A stretch of 64,000 nt of DNA from Silene latifolia (lineage: Eukaryota; Streptophyta; Magnoliopsida; Caryophyllales; Caryophyllaceae). Numbering within the stretch: position 1 is the first letter of the stretch; the number at the start of each line of letters is the position of its first letter. The stretch spans positions 65,602,134 through 65,666,133 of the forward strand of contig NC_133537.1 of assembly GCF_048544455.1 (NCBI RefSeq). The letters run 5' to 3'. Below, piece after piece: positions 32,756 through 43,120 of the stretch. A model generated the notes under the pieces. That model saw only the letters and a list, made by a program, of their open reading frames with translations, did no database searches and had not been told where the DNA came from. The position numbers and the translations under genes were made by a program.

Positions 32756-34882
32756 TCACTCTTTCTTGTCTCTTTCAACCACAATCTCCTCTAAGACAAA
32801 GTTCTCGTCATTTTCAAGATATTCACTCACCTTCCCCTTCTTAGTGTTGTCAACTCTACTTGTGGGTGAGAGAGGTGGACTCTCCTCACCATCTTTCATT
32901 ACGCCCCTCTTTATTTTCGGTTCATAATCTTTGTAAGGATCCTCTAAATCTTTCCCGCTTCTCAAGGTCACTATATGAGCTTATTGGTGTGGTGGCGGTC
33001 CGTCTCTAGGATGAGAACCTTGAGGAGGAAATGAATGTGGGAATCTTTGTGAGGAAGAGGAGCTTTGATTGGCCATATATGAGTCAAATGTCCTTTGATG
33101 TTCTTGGACATTGGAGAACTCGGTCTTCAAGCTTTTGAATTGTTGGTCCACTTGAGCCTCTCTTCTCTCGGCCTTTCCATCCATTTCCTTTAGCAATTTC
33201 TCAAGAGAGGAGTTGGGGTTTGGTGGTTCAATGTATTGTTGTTGGTTTTTTGGAGGTGGGTAAGAGTTTTGTTGTTGTTGATATCCTTGTTGTTGGTTGA
33301 AAGGTTGTTGAAATGGTGGATTTTGTTGTTGATGATACCCTTGTTGGAATGGAGGGTTTTGTTGTTGGTTGCGGTAGTTGTCTCTTTGATGTGGTGGGAT
33401 GTAGTTGGGATTGTCATGTTGACATTGATCCCAGAAATTGGAGCCTTGACCTTGGTTTTAGTTATATTGCCTTGAATGATCGGGTTTTGGTGGAGGCATA
33501 TGTTGTGGTTGTTGATACTTGGGGTCCAATGGTTGCCCCGCATAATAAAGTTTGGGATCTTGGTTGGGAAAGGCACGGTAGAAGGCCTCATGGCATTGAT
33601 AAGAGACCCTTGGTGCACCTTTCCCTTGAAGAACAAAGCATTCTTGTTGGTCATCTTGTGGAATTGATGAGCAATATTCAATTGTATTCCCCACACCGCC
33701 ACAATAGTCACAATTCATTTGGGGAGGATAATGCCTAGGAGGAGACCTAGGCTCTTGGACATAGTATACCTTGGAGTGAATAGGTCCGACCTCTTGGACT
33801 TGCTTTAATTCCCCTTACTTCTTTTCCATCTTGAACTCCTCAAATTTCTTGGTCAAGTCATCCAACTTATCCTTGTACTCTACTTCTATCTTATAAGGCC
33901 CCTCACTCTTGTATTCCACATCCCTTGCATAGCTACTCTCCATCTCGGAAATATTTTGGATCATTTCCGTGATTTGAGCATTGTTCATGTTATCAAAATT
34001 ACCATCGGATGCCGCCACGATCATATCCCAGAACCTTTGTTCAAGAGTTTGGAAAAAGGTTTGGCTGGTCATCCATTTTGGGATACCATGGGGTGGACAA
34101 GATGAGAGTAGGTCCCTAAAACGTTCCCAAGCTTCACTTAGAGTTTCCATGGGCCTTTGCTTGAAAGTTTGAATCTCATATCTAATTATTGCGGTCTTAG
34201 ACGGTGGGTAGAACTTGTTGATGAAAGCTTTAGATAAAGCCTCCCAAGTGGTAAATGTACCTGGCTCATGAGAATTCAACCACTTCTTAGCATTGTCTTT
34301 CAAGGTGACAGAGAAAATCATTAGGAGTATTTGCTCTTCGGTTACACCATTATGCTTGATAGAACCCGCTTTCTCCTTGAATGTAGTGAGATGTTGATGG
34401 GCATCCTTAATTTTCATCCCATGATATACATCTTGTTGCATATAACTAATCACATGGTGTCGAAGATCAAAAGTGTTGGGAGCAAGGGCTCCATAGTCGG
34501 TTGCCGAACAAGCCCGGTTGGGGTCCGGTCTATTATAGTATCCCATAGGTTGATCCGCCATATCGTCGTTTACTAGGTTATGTCGTGGAGATTTGGTGTT
34601 GTTGGTATGGATAAAGTGTTGTGAATGTGTAGGTGAGTTTATGGGAGAGTTGTTTGGTGGAGGGTTGTTTGGTGGAAAGTTGTGTGGAATGTGGAGAAGT
34701 GATAGGGTGGAGGAAGAGGGTGGTGTATTTTGATGATCAATTGTGGAAGTTTGAGTGTTTGGTGGGTTAATAAAAGGTGGAGATCTTCGTATTGACGATA
34801 GAGCTTTTCTTCTTCTTGCCCGAAATGTTTTCTCGATCTCACGATCAAGTGGGAAAAGAGGTCCGATATAGCACCTATTCAT
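32756..34882 (-). pseudogene. Athila Gag, interrupted by stops
   Basis: Structural protein of the virus-like particle. One frame from the ATG at 34882 (MNRCYIGPLFPLD) to 32756. The Gag core includes FDLRHHVISYMQQ, ISYM/GMKIKDAHQHL, WLNSHEPGTFTTWE, FYPPSKTAIIRYEIQTFKQ and WERFRDLLSSCP. Further on is a zinc-knuckle-like CDYCGGVGNTIEYC, in which the expected histidine is asparagine, then a long Q/N-rich stretch and TLRSGKDLEDP. Stops at 33815-33817, 33458-33460, 32981-32983 and 32756-32758 break it. Frame is otherwise kept, so the decay is mainly by point mutation. Confidence 0.85.
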
Positions 34883-35005
34883 GCACTCAACAAAAGATCA
34901 AATAGTCCTAATGCAAAGATTGCACTAGGACAAAGGGAGAAACAAACAACAAATAAAAGAACTAAGTCTAGATGAAAACAAATAATCCTATCCAATATCG
35001 TCGTC

Positions 35006-35021
35006 TCCGACAACGGCGCCA
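35006..35021 (-). other. Athila primer binding site (tRNA-Asp type)
   Basis: TGGCGCCGTTGTCGGA on the minus strand, nine bases inside LTR2. It matches the 3' end of plant tRNA-Asp as expected for Athila, with one or two mismatches. It proves LTR2 is the 5' LTR of the long unit. Confidence 0.8.
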
Positions 35022-35776
35022 AAAACTTGTTGTGAAACAAATCTTATATTTGTAACCTCGCAAGTATAACGAAAACTCGTCGTAGATGTGAGGGTTGAAC
35101 CCAAAGGACGGTGGTTATGGTTCTAGGATTGCTTAGCTTGTTAAACTACTAGTTTAGTCCGAACTAAGAAATTGAGTTGATTTAAACTAGCTAAAAAGAA
35201 ATAGACTAAAAAATACAAAATCGATTAAATGCTTAAGATGGTGGAAAACAATGATTAGGGGAACTAGGATATCGGGTTCACTCATATAGATAAGGAAGGA
35301 AAAACACATAGAGCGACAAAATCCAAGAGCATAAACAAAGGAAAGACCCAATCTCTCGATGTGAGACTAACCCCTAAGTTAAGATCGATTAAGTCCTCAC
35401 TTAATTAACCCAACCATAATTTATCATGTGTTTCCTATATACTAGTCAAGTTCTCACCCAACAAGTAGAAAAGATAGTTCAAATGCCTAAATTCTCACTC
35501 AAGCATTCTCACAAACACCTTATGTGCATGATAAAATCAACAAGCATAAACTCAAGGATTTCAATCTCTCTATGTCATAATCCACTCCTATAATTCTATA
35601 TGAGATCCCCCTCCATCCTAGTAAGGTACTACTCACACATGTTGGTAACAAACAACATAAAAGATGGAAGCTTTGACATGTAACAAGTAAGGGAAAGCAT
35701 GTTTGTAAGATAAACTAATTAAACAACTTAAATATGTAAACAATTGAAAGATAAACAAACTAGAAGAAGAATTATA

Positions 35777-36035
35777 CTTCCTCCGTCCCATTGAATTGTT
35801 TACGTTTGCTTTGTGGGCAATATTGATAAGTTAGAAGAATCTTCAACACAACTTCTAATGTATAACATAAAAGATAGTCATGTGAGATCTTGTTTAAATT
35901 TTCTTACCGAGTGCATTATGAATATCAAATTTTTATAATTTTTAATGATATGTAACTAAAGATATGAACAAAAGAAAATACGCATTGGCATACGCGCATA
36001 AAGCAAATGTAAACTATCATATGGAAGGGAGGAAG
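35777..36035. mobile_element. Stowaway-like MITE in LTR2
   Basis: Same element at the same LTR position and same TA flanks as in LTR1; absent from LTR3. Confidence 0.82.
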
Positions 36036-36336
36036 TACCAATTAAGAGACAAAGTTGTAATCTTGGATTAACTAGAAGAATAATCTTCACCAATCTTCAA
36101 ATTACAACCAAATACCAAATGTAAACAACTGAGAATAACTAATTCTAAGCTAATTTACTAAGTAATTAATGTTTGATTAAGGAAAGATTAACATTTGCTT
36201 AAGAGTGTTTGCATAAATTAAGGAAATAATTTCAGATCTAGGGTTGTGTGTACAATTGATTAAGGGAAGGGGTATTTATAGTTTTCAAGGAAATTAGGTT
36301 GGAAATTTCAAAGGAAGTCAAAATGCGGAGGGTGTG

Positions 36337-36616
36337 TCCCAGGCGGTGTACCGGCCACCGGTAGGCCACCCGGCTGGGAGTTCTCTGTAAGTTGTGAAAT
36401 AAAACCAAGTCATCATGTGTGCAATGCCGGTGGATCGGCCACCGATGGGGTGCCGGCTGGGAGCTCTCTGTGACTTCTTCATTTCTTCATTTTCTTCCTT
36501 CTTCATGCATTCCCAGCCGGTGGGCTATTCGGCTGGGAGTTCCCTGTAAATTTTCCTTTAATTCTGCTCCTTGGCCAAGTATGGAGGGGTCCCATCCGGC
36601 TGACCGGCTGGAAACC
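36337..36616. repeat. Palindrome array in LTR2
   Basis: Four units as in LTR1. The third unit has lost its centre (arms CCCAGCCGGTGGG and CGGCTGGGA remain close together), showing variation by deletion within a palindrome. Confidence 0.78.
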
Positions 36617-36836
36617 TTTTCTCAGCATTTCTTCTTCTCTTCTTCATGCTATCTTCTCAATTCGTCTCCCTTGATCCAATTCCTCTATTTCCTCCCCAAT
36701 TCCTACAAGACAGACAAGATCATATAGACTAAGGAACCGGGATATAAAATGAAGGCAAGACACGCAAAACCGTCTAAAACGGAGTCAAAATGCATTAGAA
36801 TAAAGAGGAGAAATGGTATAAATTAATCATATATCA

Positions 36837-39522
36837 AACCTCCCCACACTTGATCATTACCCGTCCCCGAGTAAATAAGTGAGAAAAAATGAGACCCTTA
36901 TTAAACTATAACCTAACTACGATAATAATATCTGATGATGGGCAATTAACGGGCCTTCTCCGTCCCTTCAACTCACAACAAGACACTTATGAGGTAAAGT
37001 GCCTCCTTGCAAAGCAAGTGGGGTCTTGCCAAAATGGTGATGCATCCAACATGTAAGCACATAAGCAAGTAATAGAATGCATCTAACAAAAATGGTCCAC
37101 TTTCCTCATCTAAGTGGCCGAGTTTTCATCACAAAAACATGGTCTTGGTCGGGAAATACCGTCTCAGAATTCCAATGGAGGTGCTAACCCCCCTAAGGGT
37201 GGCCCAAGCAACCCTAATGTGACCACTAAAGCTCAAGAAACAAATTCAATAGTGGGGAAAGGGGAAATGGAGCTAGTCCTCCGAGATTTACGAGACCCAC
37301 ACAAGATTCAACCAAAGACCCATGACTAAAAGGGCCTAGGTCAACGACATACTCACGGTTTTCACTCGTCACTCAATTAAAGAACGGGTGTTTTTGTGTA
37401 CAAAAAGTAGCCGAAATACTCTCCTACTACGACTCGTGATAACGTGTCCGCAATATAATGTGTTTAAGATAATACTTTAACCAAGTGAGATGTAAAAATG
37501 GGACAATGCACATAATATGAAACAAGAGTTGTAACGGGGCTAGGGAGAAGGACAAAGCGGGATTGTTGAAAGCACCATTTGGATATGTGAGGTTCAAATC
37601 AATAATAGTCAAGATACCGCTTTTCCCACTTCTTATTACAACAAATGAGACACATCTATACCGTAACATAGATTTGATTACCAAAACTATGCAAAAATTG
37701 CATAAACCCGACTCAAATTGGAAAAATATCAAAACTCTTATACAAACCTTTCATCTCGGCCTTTATTACAACATAAGAATAACGTCTACACCCTAACAAA
37801 GAATTTGTACCCCAAACTCATGCAAAAATTGTGTAAACCCAACTCACTTGGAAAAACATCATAGGGCCTCTTATTCTAGCAACGACTTTTTCTACCCCTT
37901 AAATGATGAATAGGGGTGTTGCTTGCTCTTTCTCTATTTCTAAAACAAGTATTTACAATCACAAACTATCTCTTTTTGGTATTTTTCAAAAATTTTCTAA
38001 TTTTCCCTTTTGTTTTTCATTTCTTTTTCAAAACCTCTTATTTATGTGCAAATGCCAAATAAAAACCAATATTCCGACCCAAGTGAATGCATATGTCATC
38101 CACTAACTAGGACTCAAGACATGTCCTAGCTTACTACTACAAACATGACTTATTCTTGATCAAGGAAGATTATTTATGGAATGTAGCTTGTATTGTGATT
38201 CTGCCAAATGAATTAGGCTAAGGCTCAAAGGGGTGAATCAAAAGGGAAACTAATGCAAGGGTCAAAACAAGGCTTATTTAGGCTATGTGAGGTTCAAGTA
38301 TATGTAAACAAATTTGTTTCATAAGATGTGCATAAAAATAAAGAAACTCACGGTCTAAGGACAGAATGACACACTTATGCGTTTAGACATAACACGTCTC
38401 ACGAGGAGACCTACTCACAATCCTAAACGGGGGTCGGGTATGAATGCACCGACCCTAGGAGGCTCTAATCCTCACATATGAGTAGCTAGGTCAAGACCTA
38501 GGTCTAGCCTACGGTCTTTGGTCTCACAAGGCGGTCTAGACTCGTTGGAAAAACTACTTTTCCTATGAATAACCAAGTGGTCACGGGTGCGAGCCACGGG
38601 GAAGGGGAAGGCACAATTGGAATATACTCATCCTTGGGTTATTTACTTCCCTCCCTTGACCACATTTTATGCAAAACATTTATGTACAAACTAAGTGCAA
38701 GACTATAATTAAAAACCGACACATATATACATGGGACAAATGCATGCAGAAATTAAACAAACATGAATATAAACATGCAACAGGTTTGACTAATCCTAGT
38801 AACACATCAATATCAACAATCCACAAGTTCCCAAACGGAACATCCAAGGCACAAAATCCCATCCTCTTCCATATTATACAACAATATAAAAAGAGAAAGA
38901 ACGGAAAAGGAGAAAGAGATAAGAACGTCTATACCAAGCGGTCTTCTAGTCTCCTTTTTGCCTTGGATAGTCAATGTACCTATGCCACTTTGTTAGCCAA
39001 ACACACATATATACATGCAATATTTTTGGTCTTTTTGAAGGTTTTTCTATTTTTTTGGAAATTTTGGAAATTTAATCAAATTTACAAACTTATTTACAAA
39101 TGTACAATATATACAAATATATGCGAAATAGGTATTTCTCTCCCCACACTTATTATTTACGTTGTCCTCAATGGAACCAAGTATAGGGAGAGAATCGGAA
39201 AAGTAAATAACATATTTTTGGATTTTTGATATTTTCCAAATGAAAAACATATTTTTGTTGTTTTTATGATTTCTTTAAAAGCAAATAACTTGTTTTTGTT
39301 TTGGGCCTCCTCCCCACACTTGTTATTTACGACATCCAATGACGGATGAAATGTGGGTAAGAGGCATTTTTGAAAAGGAAACACTTGTTTTTGTGTGATT
39401 TTTCGAGTTTTCAATTTTTTTGTCTTTTTTGAATAAAATACAATGCATGCTTTAACTAAATGCAAACATTGAAATACGATGCAATCTAGTCTATATGAGT
39501 GCAATCCTATATGTGACGTATT
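36837..39522 (-). other. Athila 3' noncoding region, deleted unit
   Basis: Copy of 18608-21291 with scattered substitutions and small indels. No coding frame is shared meaningfully; the matching small ORFs in the two copies follow from sequence identity. Confidence 0.65.
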
Positions 39523-40143
39523 TGTTGAGTCCTCCGCAGTGGGCTTATAGAATTAGGTGCATGAGACCGGCCCATAAGCAAGTGAGGCTCCATCCTAAAA
39601 CCAATTGGTGATAGGAGGAGTAACCCACTTACTTATAAGCTAGTCCCTTCACTATTATTCTACCGATGTGGGACAATGCCCCTCAAACACATATGGGAAT
39701 AGACCTCAACAATCTCCCCCTTTCACATGTGTGTGCTGAAACTCCCCCTCACTTGGCGCTACTCCGCACCCGACACAACCCCGCGTCGGGCCGACCAGGC
39801 TACTCCGCATGATGCTACTCCACATCTCTGGTCAACCAAGGGAGAGAGTCCAATGGTGGTGCCACTCCGTAACCACGACGCTACTCCGCGCCATCTCAAG
39901 CACCGTCACCACATCGCACCTTACGGTCCCAAGCCGAACCGTCGGCTCTGATACCACTAGTTGAGTCCTCCGCAGCGGGCTTATAGAATTAGATGGAGAC
40001 CGGCCCACAAGCAAGTGATGTTCCATCCTAAAACCAATTGGTGATAGGAGGAGTATCCCACTTACTTATAAACTAGTCCCTTCACTATTATTCTACCGAT
40101 GTGGGACAATGCCCTCACACACATATGGGAAGAGACCTCAACA
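39523..40143 (-). mobile_element. TRIM element, second copy
   Basis: Same 620-bp TRIM at the same Athila position as 21292-21911. The left flank is GTATT, the right flank ATATT (one change from the duplication). Confidence 0.84.
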
Positions 40144-40319
40144 ATATTTTACAAATATTTAAATCTAATGCAACTATATGTAATGCAACTATATGGCATA
40201 AATATTCTACATATTTTACAACTAACTAAATGCATACGAAAATGAAATATGAATGGGAGATTTGGATTAAAGGGATCATACTTGCATTTGGATTGGAATG
40301 GGAGTGAGGATATCCATCA

Positions 40320-41216
40320 TTACAAGGCATCCTCGGTGTCGAAATCCGCGCCATCATCATCATCATCATGCCCACCTCTAAACTCGGCCTCACGGATAAA
40401 GTCATCCATGTTCATGGCCATAAAAGTGCCACCCATGTCATACCCTTCCACCGTCAAGTCTATATCCACCTCACGCCCCGCCCCCGAGACACCAACATTG
40501 TCGCCTTCACCGAAAATGGAGGGGGTTCCTCCGAACCATTGGGTGTCATGCCCCTCTCCTTGATTAGAGGCCGGAGTGGGGAAGACCGGGTTACTAAAAT
40601 AATCCGGGCGAATGTTGATATCGCCGTAGACAAAAGACCCATCGGTAGGATGTCCGCCATCAGGTGCAAGGTAATAGGAAGGGTGAAGGTCGGAAGGGTG
40701 CTTGTATTCCCTCCTCATATAGTCATCGTACATGGGAAATTGACCAACCGATTGGTCAAAGTATATCCGGTCCAATCGTTGTTGCATGGCAAGCCGCTTG
40801 CTTTCGGCTGTTTGCATCCCCAAGTTCATGTTATCCATGAACTCAATGAGTGAGGGGTGTAGTGGAGGATGTTTCGGTGGTTGTTGACTTGAGGACCCTT
40901 CACCTTGGTGAAAAGACCAAGGTTGGTTGAACGGTCCTTGGAAAAAGGGAGTGGAGGGTGCGTTGTAACGCAAGGTGAGTTGGGCGGTGACCGGGCGTTC
41001 ACGCCCATATGTAAGATTTGGGTTTTGGCTTTGGGCGCGGTGGCGGTATCTTCATCCACCTCAATTTCTAGCAAGTAGTGCGGTGAATTTGGCACCACTT
41101 TCATTTTTTGTGGGTTAGGAGGGGGAATTGAGTTCTTGTCCACCCCATTGATTCGTATTTGCCAATACTCATTCCGGTCATTGGGGTTCCTTTTGATCCA
41201 ATTAAGAGAATATTGG
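40320..41216 (-). pseudogene. Athila ORF1/env-like protein, C-terminal remnant
   Basis: Counterpart of 22087-22983: ends ADFDTEDAL and contains the same P/Q-rich and acidic region. It stops abruptly at about 41216, where a deletion joins it to the middle of LTR3. All upstream gag-pol sequence of this unit is lost. Confidence 0.78.
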
Positions 41217-42693
41217 GTTGCTTGTTAAACCACTAGTTTAGTCTGAACTAAGAAATTGAGTTGATTTAAACTAACTAAAAGAAATAGACTAAAACAATAG
41301 AAAATCGATTAAATGCTTAAGATGGTGGAAAACAATGATTAGGAGAACTAGGACATCGGGTTCACTCATATAGATAAGGAAGGAAAAACACATAGAACGA
41401 CAAAACCCAAGAGCATAAGCAAAGGAAAGACCCAATCTCTCGATGTGAGACTAACCCGTAAGTTAAGACCGATTTAGTCCTCACTTAATTAACTCAACCA
41501 TTATTTTATCATGTGTTTCCTATATACTAATCAAGTTCTCACCCAACAAGTAGAAAAGATAGTTCAAATGCCTAAATTCTCACTCAAGCATTCTCACAAA
41601 CACCTTATGTGCATGATAAAATCAACAAGCATAAACTCAAGGATTTCAATCTTCCTATGTCATAATCCACTCCTATAATTCTATATGAGATTCCCCTCCA
41701 TCCTAGTAAGGTACTACTCACACATTTGGTAACAAATAACATAAAAGATGGAAGCTTTGACATGTAATAAGTAAAGGAAAGCATGTTTGTAACATAAACT
41801 AATTAAGCAACTTAAATATGTAAACAATTGAAAGATAAACAAACTAGAAGAAGAATTTTACCAATTAAGAGATAAAGTTGTAATCTTGGATTAACTAGAA
41901 GAATAATCTTCACCAATCTTCAAATTACAACCCAATACCAAATGTAAACAATTGAGAATAACTAATTCTAAGCTAATTTACTAATTAATTAATGTTTGAT
42001 TAACGAAAAATTAAGACTTGCTTAAGAGTGTTTGCATAAATTAAGGAAATAATTTCAGATCTAGGGTTGTGTGTATAAATGATTAAGGGACGGGGTATTT
42101 ATAGTTTTCAAGGAAATTAGGTTGGAAATTTCAAAGGAAGTCAAAATGCGGAGGGTGTGTCCCAGCCGGTGGACCGGCCGCCGGTAGGCCACCCGGCTGG
42201 GAGTTCTCTGGAAGTTGTGAAATAAAACCAAGTCATCAGATGTGCACGGCCGGTGGACCGGCCGCTAATGGGGTGCCGGCTGGGAGCTCTTTGTGTCTTC
42301 TTCTTCATTTCTTCCTTTTCTTCCTTCTTCATGCATTCCCAGCCGGTGGGCCGACTGCCGGCAGGCTTTCCGGCTGGGAGTTCCCTGTAAATGTTCCTTC
42401 AATTCTGCTCCTTGGCCAAGTGTGGAGGGGTCCTAGCCGGCTGATCGGCTGCCGGCCTACCGGCGGGGAACCTCTTCTCAGCATTTCTTCTTCTCTTCTC
42501 GATGCTATCTTCTCAATCCATCTCCCTTGCTCCAATTCCTCTATTTCTGCCCCAATTCCTGCAAGACGGACAAGATCACATAGACTAGGGAACCGGGATA
42601 CAAAATGCAAGGCAAGACACGTAAAACCGTCTCAAGCGGAGTCAAAATGCATGAGAATAAAGAGGAGAAATGGTATAAATTAATCATATATCA
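41217..42693 (-). repeat. Athila LTR3, truncated, MITE-free
   Basis: Matches LTR1/LTR2 from about 105 bp inside their left edge to the CATATATCA end. It lacks the MITE (empty site near 41858). TATA at 42097-42103; palindromes 42160-42472 are better preserved than in LTR1 and LTR2. Confidence 0.84.
42160..42472. repeat. Palindrome array in LTR3
   Basis: Four units, e.g. CCCAGCCGGTGGACCGGC paired with GGCCACCCGGCTGGGA, and a full fourth unit ending TACCGGCGGGGAA that is truncated in LTR1 and LTR2. Confidence 0.78.
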
Positions 42694-42853
42694 CTAACGT
42701 ACTCGATCGAGTACCGCGTACTTGATCGGGTTGCACCTACTCAATCAAGTACATACAAAGCAGAATGTACTCCATAATGCGTCAATGACTTACTCGACAG
42801 AGTAAGTTTTACTCGATAGAGTACCCAACAACTCAAATATCTAAGGTATTACA
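42694..42853 (-). repeat. Tekay 3' LTR, inner (5') part with palindromes
   Basis: Ends on the plus strand with GGTATTACA (minus TGTAATACC, the LTR start). Contains perfect GTACTCGATCGAGTAC at 42699-42714, TACTCAATCAAGTA near 42738, TTACTCGACAGAGTAA at 42790-42805 and TACTCGATAGAGTA near 42810. The palindrome at 16767 belongs to the same array across the Athila insertion. Confidence 0.82.
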
Positions 42854-43120
42854 GTCTTCCCTCCTTAAAACTGAACTTCGCCCCCGAAGTTCAAACACAT
42901 ACTGAAAAACAAAACTCATTATACTCAACTATAATGCAACAACACAACTGCGACTAAAGACAAAACTTAAAGCACAACTTAACAACCCAAAACATACACT
43001 AAACTTTACCAAAACTGACCATAAATCGTACTAAAAGCTTATGCGATCATCTCCTACCCCCTTAAAGAAACTTGGTTACGTCCCCGTAACCACACACACC
43101 TGATAAAAAAGAAACGGATA
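42854..43120 (-). other. Tekay polypurine tract and 3' spacer
   Basis: TTTTAAGGAGGGAAGAC on the minus strand directly abuts the LTR; the rest up to the chromodomain stop has no gene. The hairpin GAACTTCG/CGAAGTTC near 42882 is also present beside the LTR at 29385, a feature shared by the two Tekay-type elements. Confidence 0.65.

Larger units (their letters stand above)
35031..36836 (-). repeat. Athila LTR2 (shared LTR)
   Basis: Edges TGTGAAACAAATC and ...CATATATCA. It is the 5' LTR of the long unit and, by position next to a polypurine tract at 36837, also the 3' LTR of the deleted unit. It carries the same MITE as LTR1 (35777-36035), the TATA box at 36274-36280 and palindromes at 36337-36616. 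Confidence 0.88.
16791..42693 (-). mobile_element. Athila-like complex: three LTRs, two internal regions
   Basis: Layout from left to right: LTR1 (16791-18607), internal region of the long unit (18608-35030), LTR2 (35031-36836), deleted internal region (36837-41216), truncated LTR3 (41217-42693). All reads are minus strand. The shared middle LTR means the complex is not a single insertion. Left flank bases actat and right flank ctaac do not form a clean 5-bp duplication, which is also what recombination between two separate elements would leave. Confidence 0.82.

Noticed and set aside
33190-33711. 173-codon minus-strand frame rich in N, T and I
   Set aside because: Out of frame with Gag; it is the shifted reading of the Q/N-rich Gag segment.
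16786-42698. Clean 5-bp target duplication around the Athila complex
   Set aside because: Left flank actat and right flank ctaac share only ACTA-like bases in shifted register; I do not claim a true duplication.
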